Positions 12,752-24,200 of a stretch of 64,000 nt of DNA are shown piece by piece. The DNA is from Mikania micrantha. Lineage: Eukaryota; Streptophyta; Magnoliopsida; Asterales; Asteraceae. The notes below the pieces were generated by a model that saw nothing but the letters and a program-made list of their open reading frames with translations, was not told the DNA's origin and did no database searches. The position numbers and the translations under genes are program-made. The stretch is taken from positions 44,307,150-44,371,149 of the forward strand of contig CM018695.1 in NCBI GenBank assembly GCA_009363875.1, read 5' to 3'. Every line of letters begins with the position of its first letter. Positions within the stretch are counted from its first letter, which is position 1.

Positions 12752-14189
12752 GCCAATGGTGTTTTTCAAAAGGATAAAGTCATTCCTTCATCTGAATCAA
12801 ACAAATGATCATTGTTTTATTAGTTAGGATTTTTATTTTATTTTAGTTTTCATTTTTAATATTTCTGTTATTTTTCTTTCACTTATTATAAAAATTCAAA
12901 AAGATTTTTAGTTTTAGGTTTTTAGGGGGAGAAAAAGTAGTTTAATTTAAAAAACCAAAAACATTTGAAAATTTTGAAAAACCAAAAACATTTGAAAAAT
13001 TGTAAAAATGAGAAAGTCTTATTTGAGAAAGTGTTGTGTTAACCTATTATGTCTTAAAAGAAAAAAGTGAATGCGTTAACCAAAAGCACATGAGTTATGT
13101 GATTTGATGGACTGATAGTCCAACTTTACAAAATGTACAGACTATTGGTGATTACTTAGAAGGTCTGATTTGTGGGATCCATTTTAGAAATCCAGTTAAG
13201 TGATAAATAGTTTTTGACTCAAATCAGGCATACACCTGTTATCATAGGATCTAATGAGGTTTCCAATGATTCATGAATTCAAGTCTGTACACATGCCATA
13301 CTGATTTTTAAAGACCTAGCTGAAGCCGTCCATTCAGATGAAAATGATTGAATCACAAGAAAATAAAAGTAAATCCGATTCTGTACACGTGCCATATTGC
13401 TTGGTTGCAGCCTAGCTGAAGCCGTCCATTCAGATAGGATAAGCTAAGAAAAATAGAAAAAATAAAATAAGTTCGATTCCATATATGTGTCATATTACTG
13501 GGTTGCAGTCTAGTTGAAGCCATCCATTTGGATAGAACAAGTTGACCATGTCAACACAGTTCTGTATACGTGCCATGTAGCTTTGTAAAGACCTAGCTGA
13601 AGCCGTCCATGAGAATGTGTTGAACATGAGAGACAAATCATAAAGAAAAATACAAAAAGAAAATAAATTGGAACCTTATAGAACTTATGATGTTAGGTAT
13701 TAAGTTATGCAGAGATGAGTTACAAACTGGTTTTGATCTTTATTGGTTAAATACAATGGGTAACTCAGTCAGAAAATATGAGAGATCATTAATTTGTTTA
13801 GAAATGATGTATTGTCAGGTTTAAAGTGGACAAGTATATCAGTAATCAAATCATAAGACAAATGTGTCAGAAGTGCAACATTCATTAATTCTGATATGAT
13901 GTGATTAGGTGTATGTGTCATTTCTTCTTGGAAGACTACTCACAAAAATATGTGTTTCTAAACTATTTTTAGTTTTATTTGTTAGCTGTACAGTTGTCTT
14001 TCGTTTCAGAAAAATACAAAAAGATTTTAAATTTCAAAATTGTTTTTAGATGATCATTTGTGTGTTCAGATGTTCAATCGTATCTGAATCCATCACCAAA
14101 ACAGACTGATCTTCATAATGGCACTCGTTTAAATGTTCAAAATGTCATATTTGAAATTAAATTGTGTTTATGAGTGCTAAGTTTCATTC
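12752..14189 (+). repeat. Sirevirus spacer after pol, with four ~83-98-bp imperfect tandem repeats
   Basis: No gene is visible. Four diverged copies start at about 13284, 13380, 13478 and 13561 and run to 13617. Each holds a conserved core reading like CTAGCTGAAGCCGTCCATTC, preceded by CTGTACACGTGCCATA or a variant. A shorter direct repeat (ACCAAAAACATTTGAAAA) lies at about 12953 and 12979. Confidence 0.7.
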
Positions 14190-14481
14190 ATACGAATGAA
14201 GCAGGCGAAAGGCTCATTCGACCGAATGACTCCACTCATACGAATGAGTCATTCGGCCGAATCAATTTGATGCGAAGCAACTCATTCGGTTAACCTCTCA
14301 GTCGAATGAATCTTACTATATATTGGGTTCTTTTGGCCAAACCAGGTCATTCCCCCAAATCCTTCTTTCAGTTCTACTGTGTACACTCCTTTCGGCCGAA
14401 AGAACTTCCTTCAAATGTTCTTCTATTTTTCACTGATTAACTCGACTACACTGCTTGTATTTCTTCTTCTGATTGTGACAG
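14190..14481 (+). promoter_or_regulatory. Internal promoter-like module before the extra ORF
   Basis: Between about 14190 and 14310 there are three CATTCG and four CGAATG motifs, including TCATTCGGCCGAATC. They are followed by a TATA box (TATATAT, 14317-14323). This is the same order and spacing style as in the LTR U3. A pyrimidine-rich leader follows. I infer that it could drive a subgenomic mRNA for the extra ORF; there is no transcript evidence here. Confidence 0.5.
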
Positions 14482-15041
14482 GTAATATCGGAACCAAGAT
14501 CTTCCAATTTTGTCCATGGATTCGCTGTGAATAGCTCTCGGATTAGGGTTTTAGGGCTCGTAACTATAGCCTTCAAATAAATGGACAAAATGAACCCTAA
14601 ATCACCTAAAACCTGTTCCTAAACGTTAATCGGACATATCTGAGTTTGTTGGTGTCGATTTTATGGTCAAATTTGTTGTTTTAAGAACTTGGATTTTTGA
14701 ATTCCTTCGGACGACCGAATGGAACCCATTCGGACTTCAGGGTGAACCGAATGAGATGCAGAGACCGAATGAAGCCATTCGACGAATGAGACTCTTTCGG
14801 CCATTAGCCTCATTCGTTGGTCATTCAGATGACTTGACTCTTTCAGCCAATGAGTCAACCGAATGAGTTCATTCATCTGTCATTCGGTTGACATGACTCA
14901 TTCAGTCATTGGACTCATTTGCCAAACCTCATTTGGGCAGTGTTGTCTCATTCGCACAAGTTGCATACTTGTGTTAAATTTCTGATTTTGCTCAACTGTT
15001 TAACTGAATTGAACTGACATGTTAATTCTCTTGTTTTTCAG
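14482..15041 (+). other. Candidate intron in the leader of the extra ORF
   Basis: The left end reads GACAG|GTAATA and the right end has a pyrimidine tract and acceptor CTCTTGTTTTTCAG, ending one base before the ATG at 15043. The 560-bp interval also carries a dense set of CATTCG/CGAATG motifs at about 14700-14950, as the LTR leader does. Both splice signals are good matches to plant consensus, but the pairing is my inference. The acceptor could instead join a donor farther upstream in the full-length RNA. Confidence 0.45.
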
Positions 15042-15042
15042 T

Positions 15043-17476
15043 ATGGCTGACTACAAAGCAGTGACAAAGAACAACATCTGTGCTTACCTGGATCTTGCCA
15101 CCAAGAACGTCAAGCATTTTACAGAGATTATTGCATCTCTCAGGCGTTCTAGGATTTTCACTGCCATATCTACTGTTTATGATCCTTATTTAACACATCA
15201 GAGGGATTTATGGAGATCTGCAGATATAGATTGTGTGGTAGAGCCTCCTATGATTAGAGGAAAGGTGCATGGACATGATGTCATAGTCTCTGTTGAGCAC
15301 ATTAGGAGAATTTGTGGATCCCAGGATGCACCTGATCATCCTTTCCTACTTGATCGCTATCTTGTTCGAGAATGCTTTATGCGATGCAAGTACGATGGTG
15401 ACTTGGAAGTGAAAGTTCTCAATAAAGCTTATCTATCACCGCAGTTCAAGTACTTAGCTCATGTACTGATTCACTGCTTGGGTTCGAGACGTGGGGGATT
15501 TGATGAGCTTAGGGAGACATTACAGGGTGCTTTTGTGGCTTTGGTGCTGAATCTACCATTCAACTTCTCAGAGATAGTATTCACACATATGAAGGAGAAT
15601 GTCTATCTCAAGGGCGACAAGAAGTTCCTTATGTACCCGAGATTCCTTCAGTAGATCTTTGATGCTCAAGTACCTAATCTACTGAAGACGAGTTCAGACA
15701 TCATTCTGTTAGAGCACATGAACGAAATCACTCTTAACAGAGTGTTATCATACAGAGGAAAGGAGACGAAGCCTCTAGTTCGAGCTCTATTTGGTGTTCT
15801 CCACAACCCAGAGTACATTTCTCCCGGTGGAAGGAAATGGAGACATGATGATTCTGATTCGAATTTAGAGGACATCATAGTGTTGGGTGGTGATGATGGA
15901 GATGATGGTCAAGATGTTAGTGCTGGTGGTGTGGGCGTTAGTGGTGCAGGTGCTGTTGTTGGTATTTCTGGAGCAGGTGGTGATGTTACTGGTGCTGGAT
16001 TTAGTGCTTCTGTTGCTGATGATGATGTGGATGTCGGTGCTTTACTAGATTTGGATTTCATGGCTACCACTAAGGCCACCATCTCCACTCCACTAGAGAT
16101 GGGTGGTACTACATCAGCTGAGGATGAGCAGATGGAACATGTTGATGATGTTGATGATGAGGATGAGGATGCCTCATATGATTCTGATTCTGAAGACACT
16201 AGGCCATAGGGGGTGACCATATGCTTTAGATCTCAAGTTGTTTTTCTTGAGACAGGAGATATAGAGCAAGAGATTGATAGGCAGGAGATCAGGGATCCAT
16301 CGTTTATTCCAGAGTTTGACCTTTCTCCTCCCCCACGTACTTTCATTTCTACATCTGCTGCTGCTGTCCAGTCCACATCATCCCCTCCTGCCAAGAGAAG
16401 AAGGACTGAGTTTGTCCTACAGAGGCGGTCAGAACTGTCTTCTGTTGCAGCAAACACTGTTACATCATCTGCAACAGTTGCAGTTTCTTCACTGACCAGG
16501 TCACAGGCTATACCTACACGTATTACTATTGCCCTCTGACCTCCTCTGGTGCTTATACCGTTGTCTTCACTGCAGCTTCTTCTGGTCCCTCCATCACTCG
16601 AGCTGATCCATACACACCTACAGTTTCAGTTGCTGAACAGCTCAGCACACTTCAGTTTGGTTCTTAGGCTGATGGAGAGGAACCACCAGCAGAATGAAGT
16701 CATTGCCCAACTCACTTAGAGGGTCAGCAAGCAAGATGCTCTTCTATTACAGGTTGCTGACCAACGTACTTATTTGAGGGCTAGATCTGCTGAACAAGAG
16801 GAGAGACTGTTCAAGTATGTTGATGAGCACAACCAGTTGGCACTGACTGCCTCTGGATTTAGTGATAGGATCCTAGCTCTTGAGGCCGAAAACTTGCGAT
16901 TAGCTGAGCAATTCGAAAGCCTTAAATATGCTACTCCCAGGATCGAGGGAACCGAGGCTGCCTCCAATGATTCAGATGAGAAAGAAGAAGAAGACGAGGA
17001 GTCTGATGAGGAGAAAGTTGACTATGAGGATTCTCATAATGATGATGATTTAAATGATGATGATAGTGCCGGAAGTGGGTCTGCCAGTTCTTCAAGTGCA
17101 TCAGGGCAGCAGTCCCCTCCCACTGAGATCCAGACCAAGACAAAGCACGATAAAGGTGCCAAGCCTCCTCCTCCTCCTCAAACTGAAGAGCCTAAAGCTG
17201 CAGAAGAGGTTGAAGCAATGCCAGTGAGGCGGATTTTAGACGAAAAGCTTACTCTGATCTTCGACGCTCAGGGCATTATCCAACATTCTGTTAGCTATGA
17301 TAAGGAGGAAGGAGAGATTATCCATTGTTTGACTAAGGAGAAAATTCAGGTTAAATCCTGACGAGGTGATTCTGGATGAAGCTACCATTACTGCCTCTGA
17401 TATTCCTTCTCCTGAAGCCTTTGATGACATCGATGAAGTTATTTTGGAGGATATCACTGAGCAAGAGGACAACAAG
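15043..17476 (+). pseudogene. Sirevirus extra ORF, 5' part (function unknown), broken
   Basis: The start is MADYKAVTKNNI, right after the acceptor-like site. The N-terminal ~210 residues look globular (…LATKNVKHFTEIIASL…). An acidic and Gly/Ser-rich stretch follows (about 15850-16200), then Pro/Ser-rich sequence, a coiled-coil-like segment (about 16680-16930, AEQEERLFKYVDEHNQLAL) and an acidic tail. Stops interrupt it at 15652 and 16207, and there are frame changes near 16535, 16664 and 17350. No signal peptide or membrane segment is obvious, so an envelope-like role, proposed for ORFs in this position in some Sireviruses, is not supported by what I see. The ORF is cut at codon level by the gypsy insertion at 17477 and resumes at 31394. 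Confidence 0.7.
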
Positions 17477-18070
17477 TGTCACACCCCTGCGCCGCGTGCG
17501 GAATCCACGGCGCGGTGACGTATGAACAGTTGAATCATGCACAAGTATTGAATAAGAACAACCACAATGGATTACTATGTTTCATAATGTTTAGACAGTT
17601 GTTTTGTTTACAGACAATCTATCTACCAAAAGAAAGACAACTACAGACCCAAAATATAGTTTACAAAATAAGACTTCAAACAAGACAAGTAAACAATTAG
17701 GATTTAGTGTGTTTCTAATCCATCCTAGCATGTTTCTTCATCTTGTTCTATCTTAGTATGGTCTCCTTAGTTGTCTCTGAGAATGTCTTAAACCTGATTA
17801 CCTGAAACACGTGAAAAGTAACTGTCAACTACAGACGTAGTTGGTGAGAACAATAGGTTTAAACATTTGTAAACATGAGTGTATGATATAAGGCATAGGT
17901 AAGTTAAAGCATCATAAGATTCACACGGATGAGCTGCAACCCAAACTAACATCAAGTAAGAAAATGAGTGTAAACAGTCCAATCACTGTTCGCACGAAAG
18001 CCAACATATAATATCAAGTCCCAAAACACGTTTGGAGTTAGATAATACATCAGCAGTTTTGATAACCATA

Positions 18071-18208
18071 TGACACCAGACCTGCAGTTGGCTTTTAAAA
18101 ACAAATTTAAAAGCCAACTCCATCCTGGATAAGAAAACAATGACACCAGACCTACAGTTAGCTTTTAAAACAAATTTAAAAGCTAACTCCATCCTGGATA
18201 AGAAACAA
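18071..18208 (-). repeat. Two tandem 70-bp units, each with a 14-bp-stem hairpin
   Basis: Units start at 18071 and 18141. In unit 1 the arms are 18086-18099 and 18106-18119; in unit 2 they are 18156-18169 and 18175-18188. Unit 1 has AGTTGGC paired with GCCAACT and unit 2 has AGTTAGC paired with GCTAACT, so one base pair has changed on both sides. Copies in the 5' LTR are at 28213-28350. Confidence 0.8.
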
Positions 18209-18399
18209 TGTGTCCGCTTTCCCTTGTTGTGATCACCCAGTACTAACGCTAATGAATATGATACTTGATGCTTTTACAAGTTTGTTTACAACAATAGACA
18301 CCATGTTTTCTGAATCTTACTTTAACCGGATGTGTTAATGCCTTATTTGATAACATGAATTGAAAACCTGGATTTAACTCCACGAATTAAATCCTTTGT

Positions 18400-18550
18400 T
18401 TTGAATACCATGAATTGAACCACTTGATTTGAATACCATGTTTTGAACCATCTGATTTGAATACCATGATGTGAACCACTTGATTTGAATACCATGTTTT
18501 GAACCACTTGATTTGAATACCATGTTGTGTACCACTTGATTTGAACACCA
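18400..18550 (-). repeat. 28-bp tandem repeats in the LTR
   Basis: The unit TTGAATACCATG-TTTTGAACCACTTGAT recurs about five to six times with small changes. The same array is in the other LTR at 28542-28692. It makes a short run of open frame that I do not regard as a gene. Confidence 0.8.
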
Positions 18551-19575
18551 TAAAATAGTGACCTTGTGTAACAACAAGGTTTATAACAAAAGAGTTTATA
18601 AAATCATTTATTTAAAAGTGTTTATCCTTCATAAATACATTTGAGTAAAATCTGTTACAAAACAGTTTAAAGATCCCTTATAAAACCTTTTTAGTGAAAA
18701 GAGTTTAGTAATTGATAATTCCTTTAAAACAGTTGATGAATTCCCAGGATTCGTACAATGAATCCCATAGTGTTTATAAGCATACACACACCTTGTGTAA
18801 TGAAATATGATTGTAAACGATTGTTTCGATCACGTGTTCCACCCCAAAACAGTTATAAAAACAGTAAAAGAGGGGCTAAAGTTCTCACCTGTCTGCAGTA
18901 GACTCTGAACTAAAACAGATAGCAAGTAGCAAACAGGACTTCTAATTGCTTCCTATAACATTGTAATCATACATAAGATATAGGATTTATAGTTGTATAG
19001 ACTTTGATTCATTGATTGACTTGTGTTCTCATGATTAAGATTGTTGTGAAACTTGAAAGTTATGATTTGAATCACTTGATTGATCATGGGTCCAAGAAAC
19101 GAATGTGAAATGATCCTTGTGTTCAAACTTGTTGGTACACATCACATGTGTTTGAGAAAGTGATTAACCTTTGATAAACATGAAATGTATGAATATGTTT
19201 AAGTGTTTTAGACTCTTGTGTTTATGAATTGATCTCATTATTAGTTTAGGTTAATCTTAACCCAACTAAGTCAATTCATAGACATTGCATTGTAGACCAC
19301 CACATGGGCCATTTAAGTTAATGATGGCCCAATTGGAGGTGGTGTTGGGCCAAACAAGGTGTAAGTAGATCATGTAAAGTTCCATTGTGATATTGGCCAA
19401 CTAAAGATCCTCATGGTCAAACTAGCTCAATCGTGCTTGATTTAAACCTATGGACCATGTTGCTAACGGAATTTGGGCCTTGTTGCATTGAATTGGGCCG
19501 GATGGTATTGAATTGGGCTACATGTAATTGGGTTGGGCCGAAAAGTTTATGGATTGACAATCATGGGCAGCGAAC

Positions 19576-20190
19576 CTTGTTCCACTTCCTCCTAAGGTTC
19601 GGCTGAAGTTGTTCAAGGCCCAATGGTGCGTTGCATGGCTACTAAGGTTCGTGATCTTACAGGCTTTGGCTCATGTGGGTTCGTTTCTCATGAGAAAACA
19701 TCAAGGTTCGGTCAAAGAACCTTACAAGGTTCGGTTGACATAGCTTCTGCCACACGAGTTAGGGTTCGCCAAGATGCATAAGGGTTTGCTGCATGTTGAT
19801 AAAGGCTCGTGAAAGCAAAGGTTCGTGATGATGGTTATGGGTTCGTGAACAAGATGACCTCATGCAGGTTCGCTAGTGAATCAGGGTTCGTCGACCATAA
19901 CCATCAGAAGGGTTCGGCTGCTCATGTCACATGAAGGTTCGGCTCAAATGAAGACTTCGGCCCTAAGTTCCAATGGTTCGGCAATAATCAACGAACCATG
20001 CAGGGTTCGTCTTCCTATGGTTCGGCATAGGAGGGTTCGTGGGTGGCATGAAGGCTCGGTACAGGCTCGTGAGGATCTTCTGGGTTCGGCTAGTCGGGTA
20101 ACGAACCATGTGGGTGTATTAGGGTTCGCCTCTCACGAATGGTTCGGCCAAAGAACCCTAACAGGTTCGTTCCATTGCTGTGGTTGCTGA
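19576..20190 (-). repeat. GGTTCG-rich block in the LTR
   Basis: More than twenty GGTTCG, GGCTCG or CGAACC hexamers lie in about 600 bp, at irregular spacing. The block lies downstream of the TATA box in element sense, so it would be in the RNA leader. The copy in the 5' LTR is at 29718-30332. Confidence 0.75.
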
Positions 20191-20606
20191 ACCCTTGCGA
20201 ACCTGTTACCTGCATCATCACCATCTTCGAATCTTTGGATCCAGACCACGATCTAAGCTATATTATCATCAAAAACTGTTGCTATAGGTGCGGAAATGGA
20301 TTTGGATTGCTAGATCCAGCCGAGTGTTTGGTTTAAACAAAAATACACATGAAAACCCTAATTTTTCAGCCCTTTCACTCGATCATACCTCGTTTTCGGC
20401 CGGATAAATCTGCGAAATTCTTGTACTTTCTGATAGAAGATGTTGAGAGCTTCGAGTGGACACCAAGAACGACGAAATCCGTTGAGAAACGAAGAGGATA
20501 CGCGCGTTTGAAGGTCGGTTTTCTAGAGAGAGAGAGGGTAGACAGGATTTCTAGAGAGAGAAGTGGTTGTTGGGGAATTAAATGAGAAAATGACCCTCTT
20601 TAGGGC

Positions 20607-20613
20607 TTTTATA
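20607..20613 (-). promoter_or_regulatory. TATA box in the Tekay-like 3' LTR
   Basis: On the minus strand, GGACTATAAAAGCCC is followed by a CT-rich stretch (CTTCTCTCTCTAGAAA), a typical plant core promoter and leader. The identical site in the 5' LTR is at 30749-30755 and would drive the element. Confidence 0.65.
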
Positions 20614-21246
20614 GTCCGGGTGGTATTCGGGTTCGTTTCGGTCGCTCGGTTCGCGTTTCCGGAACGTAGCGCGTATTTTACGCGAATTTAAATTACAAGA
20701 GTTGTTAAACTCAAATAAATGATGAGTTTCAAAATTGTAAAAATATAAAATAATTAATATAATTATTTTTACTCTTCGTGTGTTGCCAGACCGTTAAACA
20801 TTCACAATTACATGTATACCCGCAATCGCGTACGTTTTCAGATCGTATTAATTATTTAAAGTCGTTTAATCGTAATTATAAGTTCAACATTCGTATTATT
20901 ATGGATCGTCACCCATAACTATACTCATTCTCGCTTACGTATTACGATTCTTGTGAATTAATTGTCATAATATTCGTCTTGACACTACGCACCAACACTA
21001 TCCTGTTACACCGAACGCAGTATATATATAGGGCTCACTCTCGCTGCCCACCACTGTTTCGATATAACACAATACTGTTCTTGCCTAGTGAACTCGACTG
21101 TAAATAAATAATACATACTTGTTAAATGATAAAGATTCTAACACACAAGCACATAATGACACATGATTCACATTGACTGACTGAACATGGATACACACTG
21201 TTCTAACACTGTTCACTACTACATGACTAAATGTACAAATGTTACA

Positions 21247-21279
21247 GTCTCCCCTAGTTAAGGGAATTTCGTCCCGAAA
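21247..21279 (-). other. Polypurine tract of the Tekay-like element
   Basis: On the minus strand the sequence ends TTAACTAGGGGAGAC and is followed directly by the LTR start TGTAAC. The motif TTTCGGGACGAAATT lies before it. It is just past the Gag-Pol stop codon, so the gap between coding and LTR is only about 33 bases. Confidence 0.85.
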
Positions 21280-24200
21280 TTAACTAGCCGAAGATACTGT
21301 AAAAAGATGAGGGTACTTAAGCTTCATCTGGTCTTCACGTTCCCAGGTGAACTCAGCACCGCGTTTGCCCTCCCATCGTACTTTCACGATTGGGATACGG
21401 CAGCGTTTAAGTTTCTTGACCCCATGATCCATGATCTCAACTGGACGTTCTATGAATTGCATGTTGTTCTGAATCTGTATGTCTTCCAGTGGAATCTGAA
21501 CATCATGATCCGCTAAGCATTTCTTAAGATTTGATACATGAAAAGTATCATGAACATTACTTAGCTCCACTGGAAGTTTGAGTTTGTAGGCTACGGGACC
21601 AATCCGTTCCAGGATCTCAAAAGGTCCAACGTACCTTGGTGCAAGTTTCCCTTTCTTCCCGAATCGGACAACGCCTTTCCAGGGAGAAACTTTGAGTAAG
21701 ACTCGGTCACCGACTTGAAACTCAAGCGGTTTCCGACGTCGATCAGCATAACTCTTCTGCCGATCTCGTGCGGCCTTAAGCCGTGACTGAATGATTGTGA
21801 TTTTGTCTGATGTTTCCTGAATGAGTTCTGGTCCTACGACCTGTGAGTCACCAATCTCGGTCCAACAGACCGGTGATCGGCACTTTCTACCATATAGAGC
21901 TTCGAATGGTGCACATTGAATGCTCGTATGATAGCTATTGTTATATGAAAACTCAATGAGTGGGAGATGAGTGTCCCAACTTCCCCTGAAGTCAATGACA
22001 CAAGAACGAAGCATGTCTTCAAGTGTTTGGATAGTCCTTTCGCTTTGGCCGTCGGTTTGAGGATGATACGCCGTGCTAAGATTAACACGCGTTCCCAAAG
22101 CCTTTTGCAATGATTGCCAAAAGCGAGAAGTGAAACGACTATCACGATCAGAAATGATTGATGTTGGTGTACCATGACGTGCAATGATTTCGTTGATGTA
22201 CAATGTGGATAATTTCTCCATCTTATAATCCTCTCGGATCGGGAGAAAATGAGCAGATTTGGTGAGTCGATCAACGATCACCCAAATCGAATCGTAACCT
22301 CGCGGAGTTCTCGGCAACTTTGTTATGAAATCCATGGAAATTTGCTCCCATTTCCATTGAGGAATTTCAGGTTGCTGTAGAAGTCCCGAAGGCTTTTGAT
22401 GTTCTGCTTTGACTTTTGAACAGGTAAGACATTTTCCCACGTATAGTGCTATGTCTTTCTTCATTCCCGGCCACCAGTAAGATGTCCTCAAGTCCTGATA
22501 CATCTTATCGGCTCCAGGATGAACTGAGTATCGCGACTTATGAGCCTCAACACAGATGAGTGTGCGCAATTCTTCAGACTTTGGAATCCAAATGCGGCCG
22601 TTGAGATATAACACCCCATCAGATCGGGTTTCTAGTTTCTTCTCGATGCCACAATCCAAGTCTGTCTTGAGTTGATTATCTGTTACTACTTGTTGTTGTG
22701 CAATGCGAATCAAGTCTTTCAAGTTTGGCTGTGTGTTGATCTCCATGGCCCTTACACGAATTGGTTTGACTGGTTCCTTGCGACTAAGAGCATCCGCCAC
22801 CACATTGGCTTTACCCGGATGGTAACGAATCTCACAGTCGTAATCAGTTAGAAGCTCGACCCAACGCCGTTGTCTCATGTTGAGTTCTTTCTGATTGAGA
22901 ATGTGTTGTAGGCTCTTGTGGTCTGTATAGATGACACATTTAGTACCATAAAGGTAGTGTCTCCAAATTTTCAATGCAAAGACCACAGCCCCTAACTCAA
23001 GGTCATGAGTAGTGTAATTCTTCTCGTGAACCTTAAGTTGTCTTGAAGCATAAGCAATGACCTTGTCCCGTTGCATAAGTACACAACCGAGACCAAGGTT
23101 TGAAGCATCACAGTAGACAATGAAATCATCACTGCCTTCTGGAAGACTAAGGATAGGGGAGTTGCATAACTTCTGTTTAAGAAGTTGAAATGCATCTTCT
23201 TGCTTCTGTCCCCATATAAACGCTTGACTTTTCTGAGTCAAAGTGGTAAGTGGCAAAGCTATCTTAGAGAAGTTTGCAATGAATCTTCTGTAATAGCCTG
23301 CCAGACCCAGAAACGAACGAATCTCTGTTGGAGTAGATGGAGTAGTCCAGTTCTTAATCGCCTCAATCTTTGCTGGATCTACATGTATTCCATCCCTGTT
23401 GATGACATGTCCTAAGAAGTGAACTTCCTTTAGCCAAAACTCACATTTTGAGAATTTAGCATACAGTCGTTCAGTTCTTAGTAACTCTAAGACTTTCCTC
23501 AAATGATCTTCATGCTCTTGTTCCGACTTGGAATAAATCAGTATATCATCAATAAAGACAATAACAAACTGATCCAAGTAAGGCCTGCAGACTCGATTCA
23601 TCAAGTCCATGAACACTGCAGGTGCACTGGTCAGCCCAAATGGCATGACCACGAACTCATAGTGTCCATATCGAGTCCTAAATGCAGTCTTTGGTATATC
23701 CTCATCATTTACCCTTAACTGATGATACCCGGATCGCAAATCAATTTTAGAGAAGCAAGTTGCTCCCTGTAATTGATCAAACAGATCATCGATCCTGGGC
23801 AGAGGATATCTATTCTTGATTGTCAACTTGTTCAGCTCACGATAATCGATACACATACGAAATGAACCGTCTTTCTTTTTGACAAAGAGAACCGGAGCTC
23901 CCCATGGAGAGAAACTCGGTCTTATGAAACCTTTGTCTAAAAGTTCTTGAAGCTGACTAGACAGTTCTTGCATCTCATACGGGGCTAATCGATACGGTGA
24001 CTTCGCCACTGGGTTTGCTCCAGGGACGAGATCAATTCTAAACTCCAGTTGTCGGACTGGTGGTAGTCCAGGCAAGTCTTCTGGAAATACGTCTGGATAT
24101 TCTTTGATAACTGGAACATCTCCAACTGCTTTCTTTTCAGGTTTCTTTTCCACTACATGAGCTAGGAAAGCAAAATATTTCTTCTTCAAGTACTTCCTCG

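Larger units (their letters stand above)
17477..21246 (-). repeat. 3' LTR of the Tekay-like element
   Basis: On the plus strand it begins TGTCACACCC and ends AATGTTACA. In element sense it starts TGTAACATTTG and ends GGGTGTGACA. It contains, from left to right, a pair of 70-bp hairpin repeats (18071-18208), about six 28-bp repeats (18400-18550), a GGTTCG-rich block (about 19576-20190) and a TATA box (20607-20613). Confidence 0.93.

Noticed and set aside
15043..17476. Envelope gene of an infectious virus
   Set aside because: No signal peptide, membrane helix or glycoprotein-like Cys pattern is visible, and the element is a degraded retrotransposon.
19876..20190. 104-codon open frame, repeated at 30018-30332
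   Set aside because: It lies in the GGTTCG block on the strand opposite to the element and is present in both LTRs. It is a by-product of the repeat.
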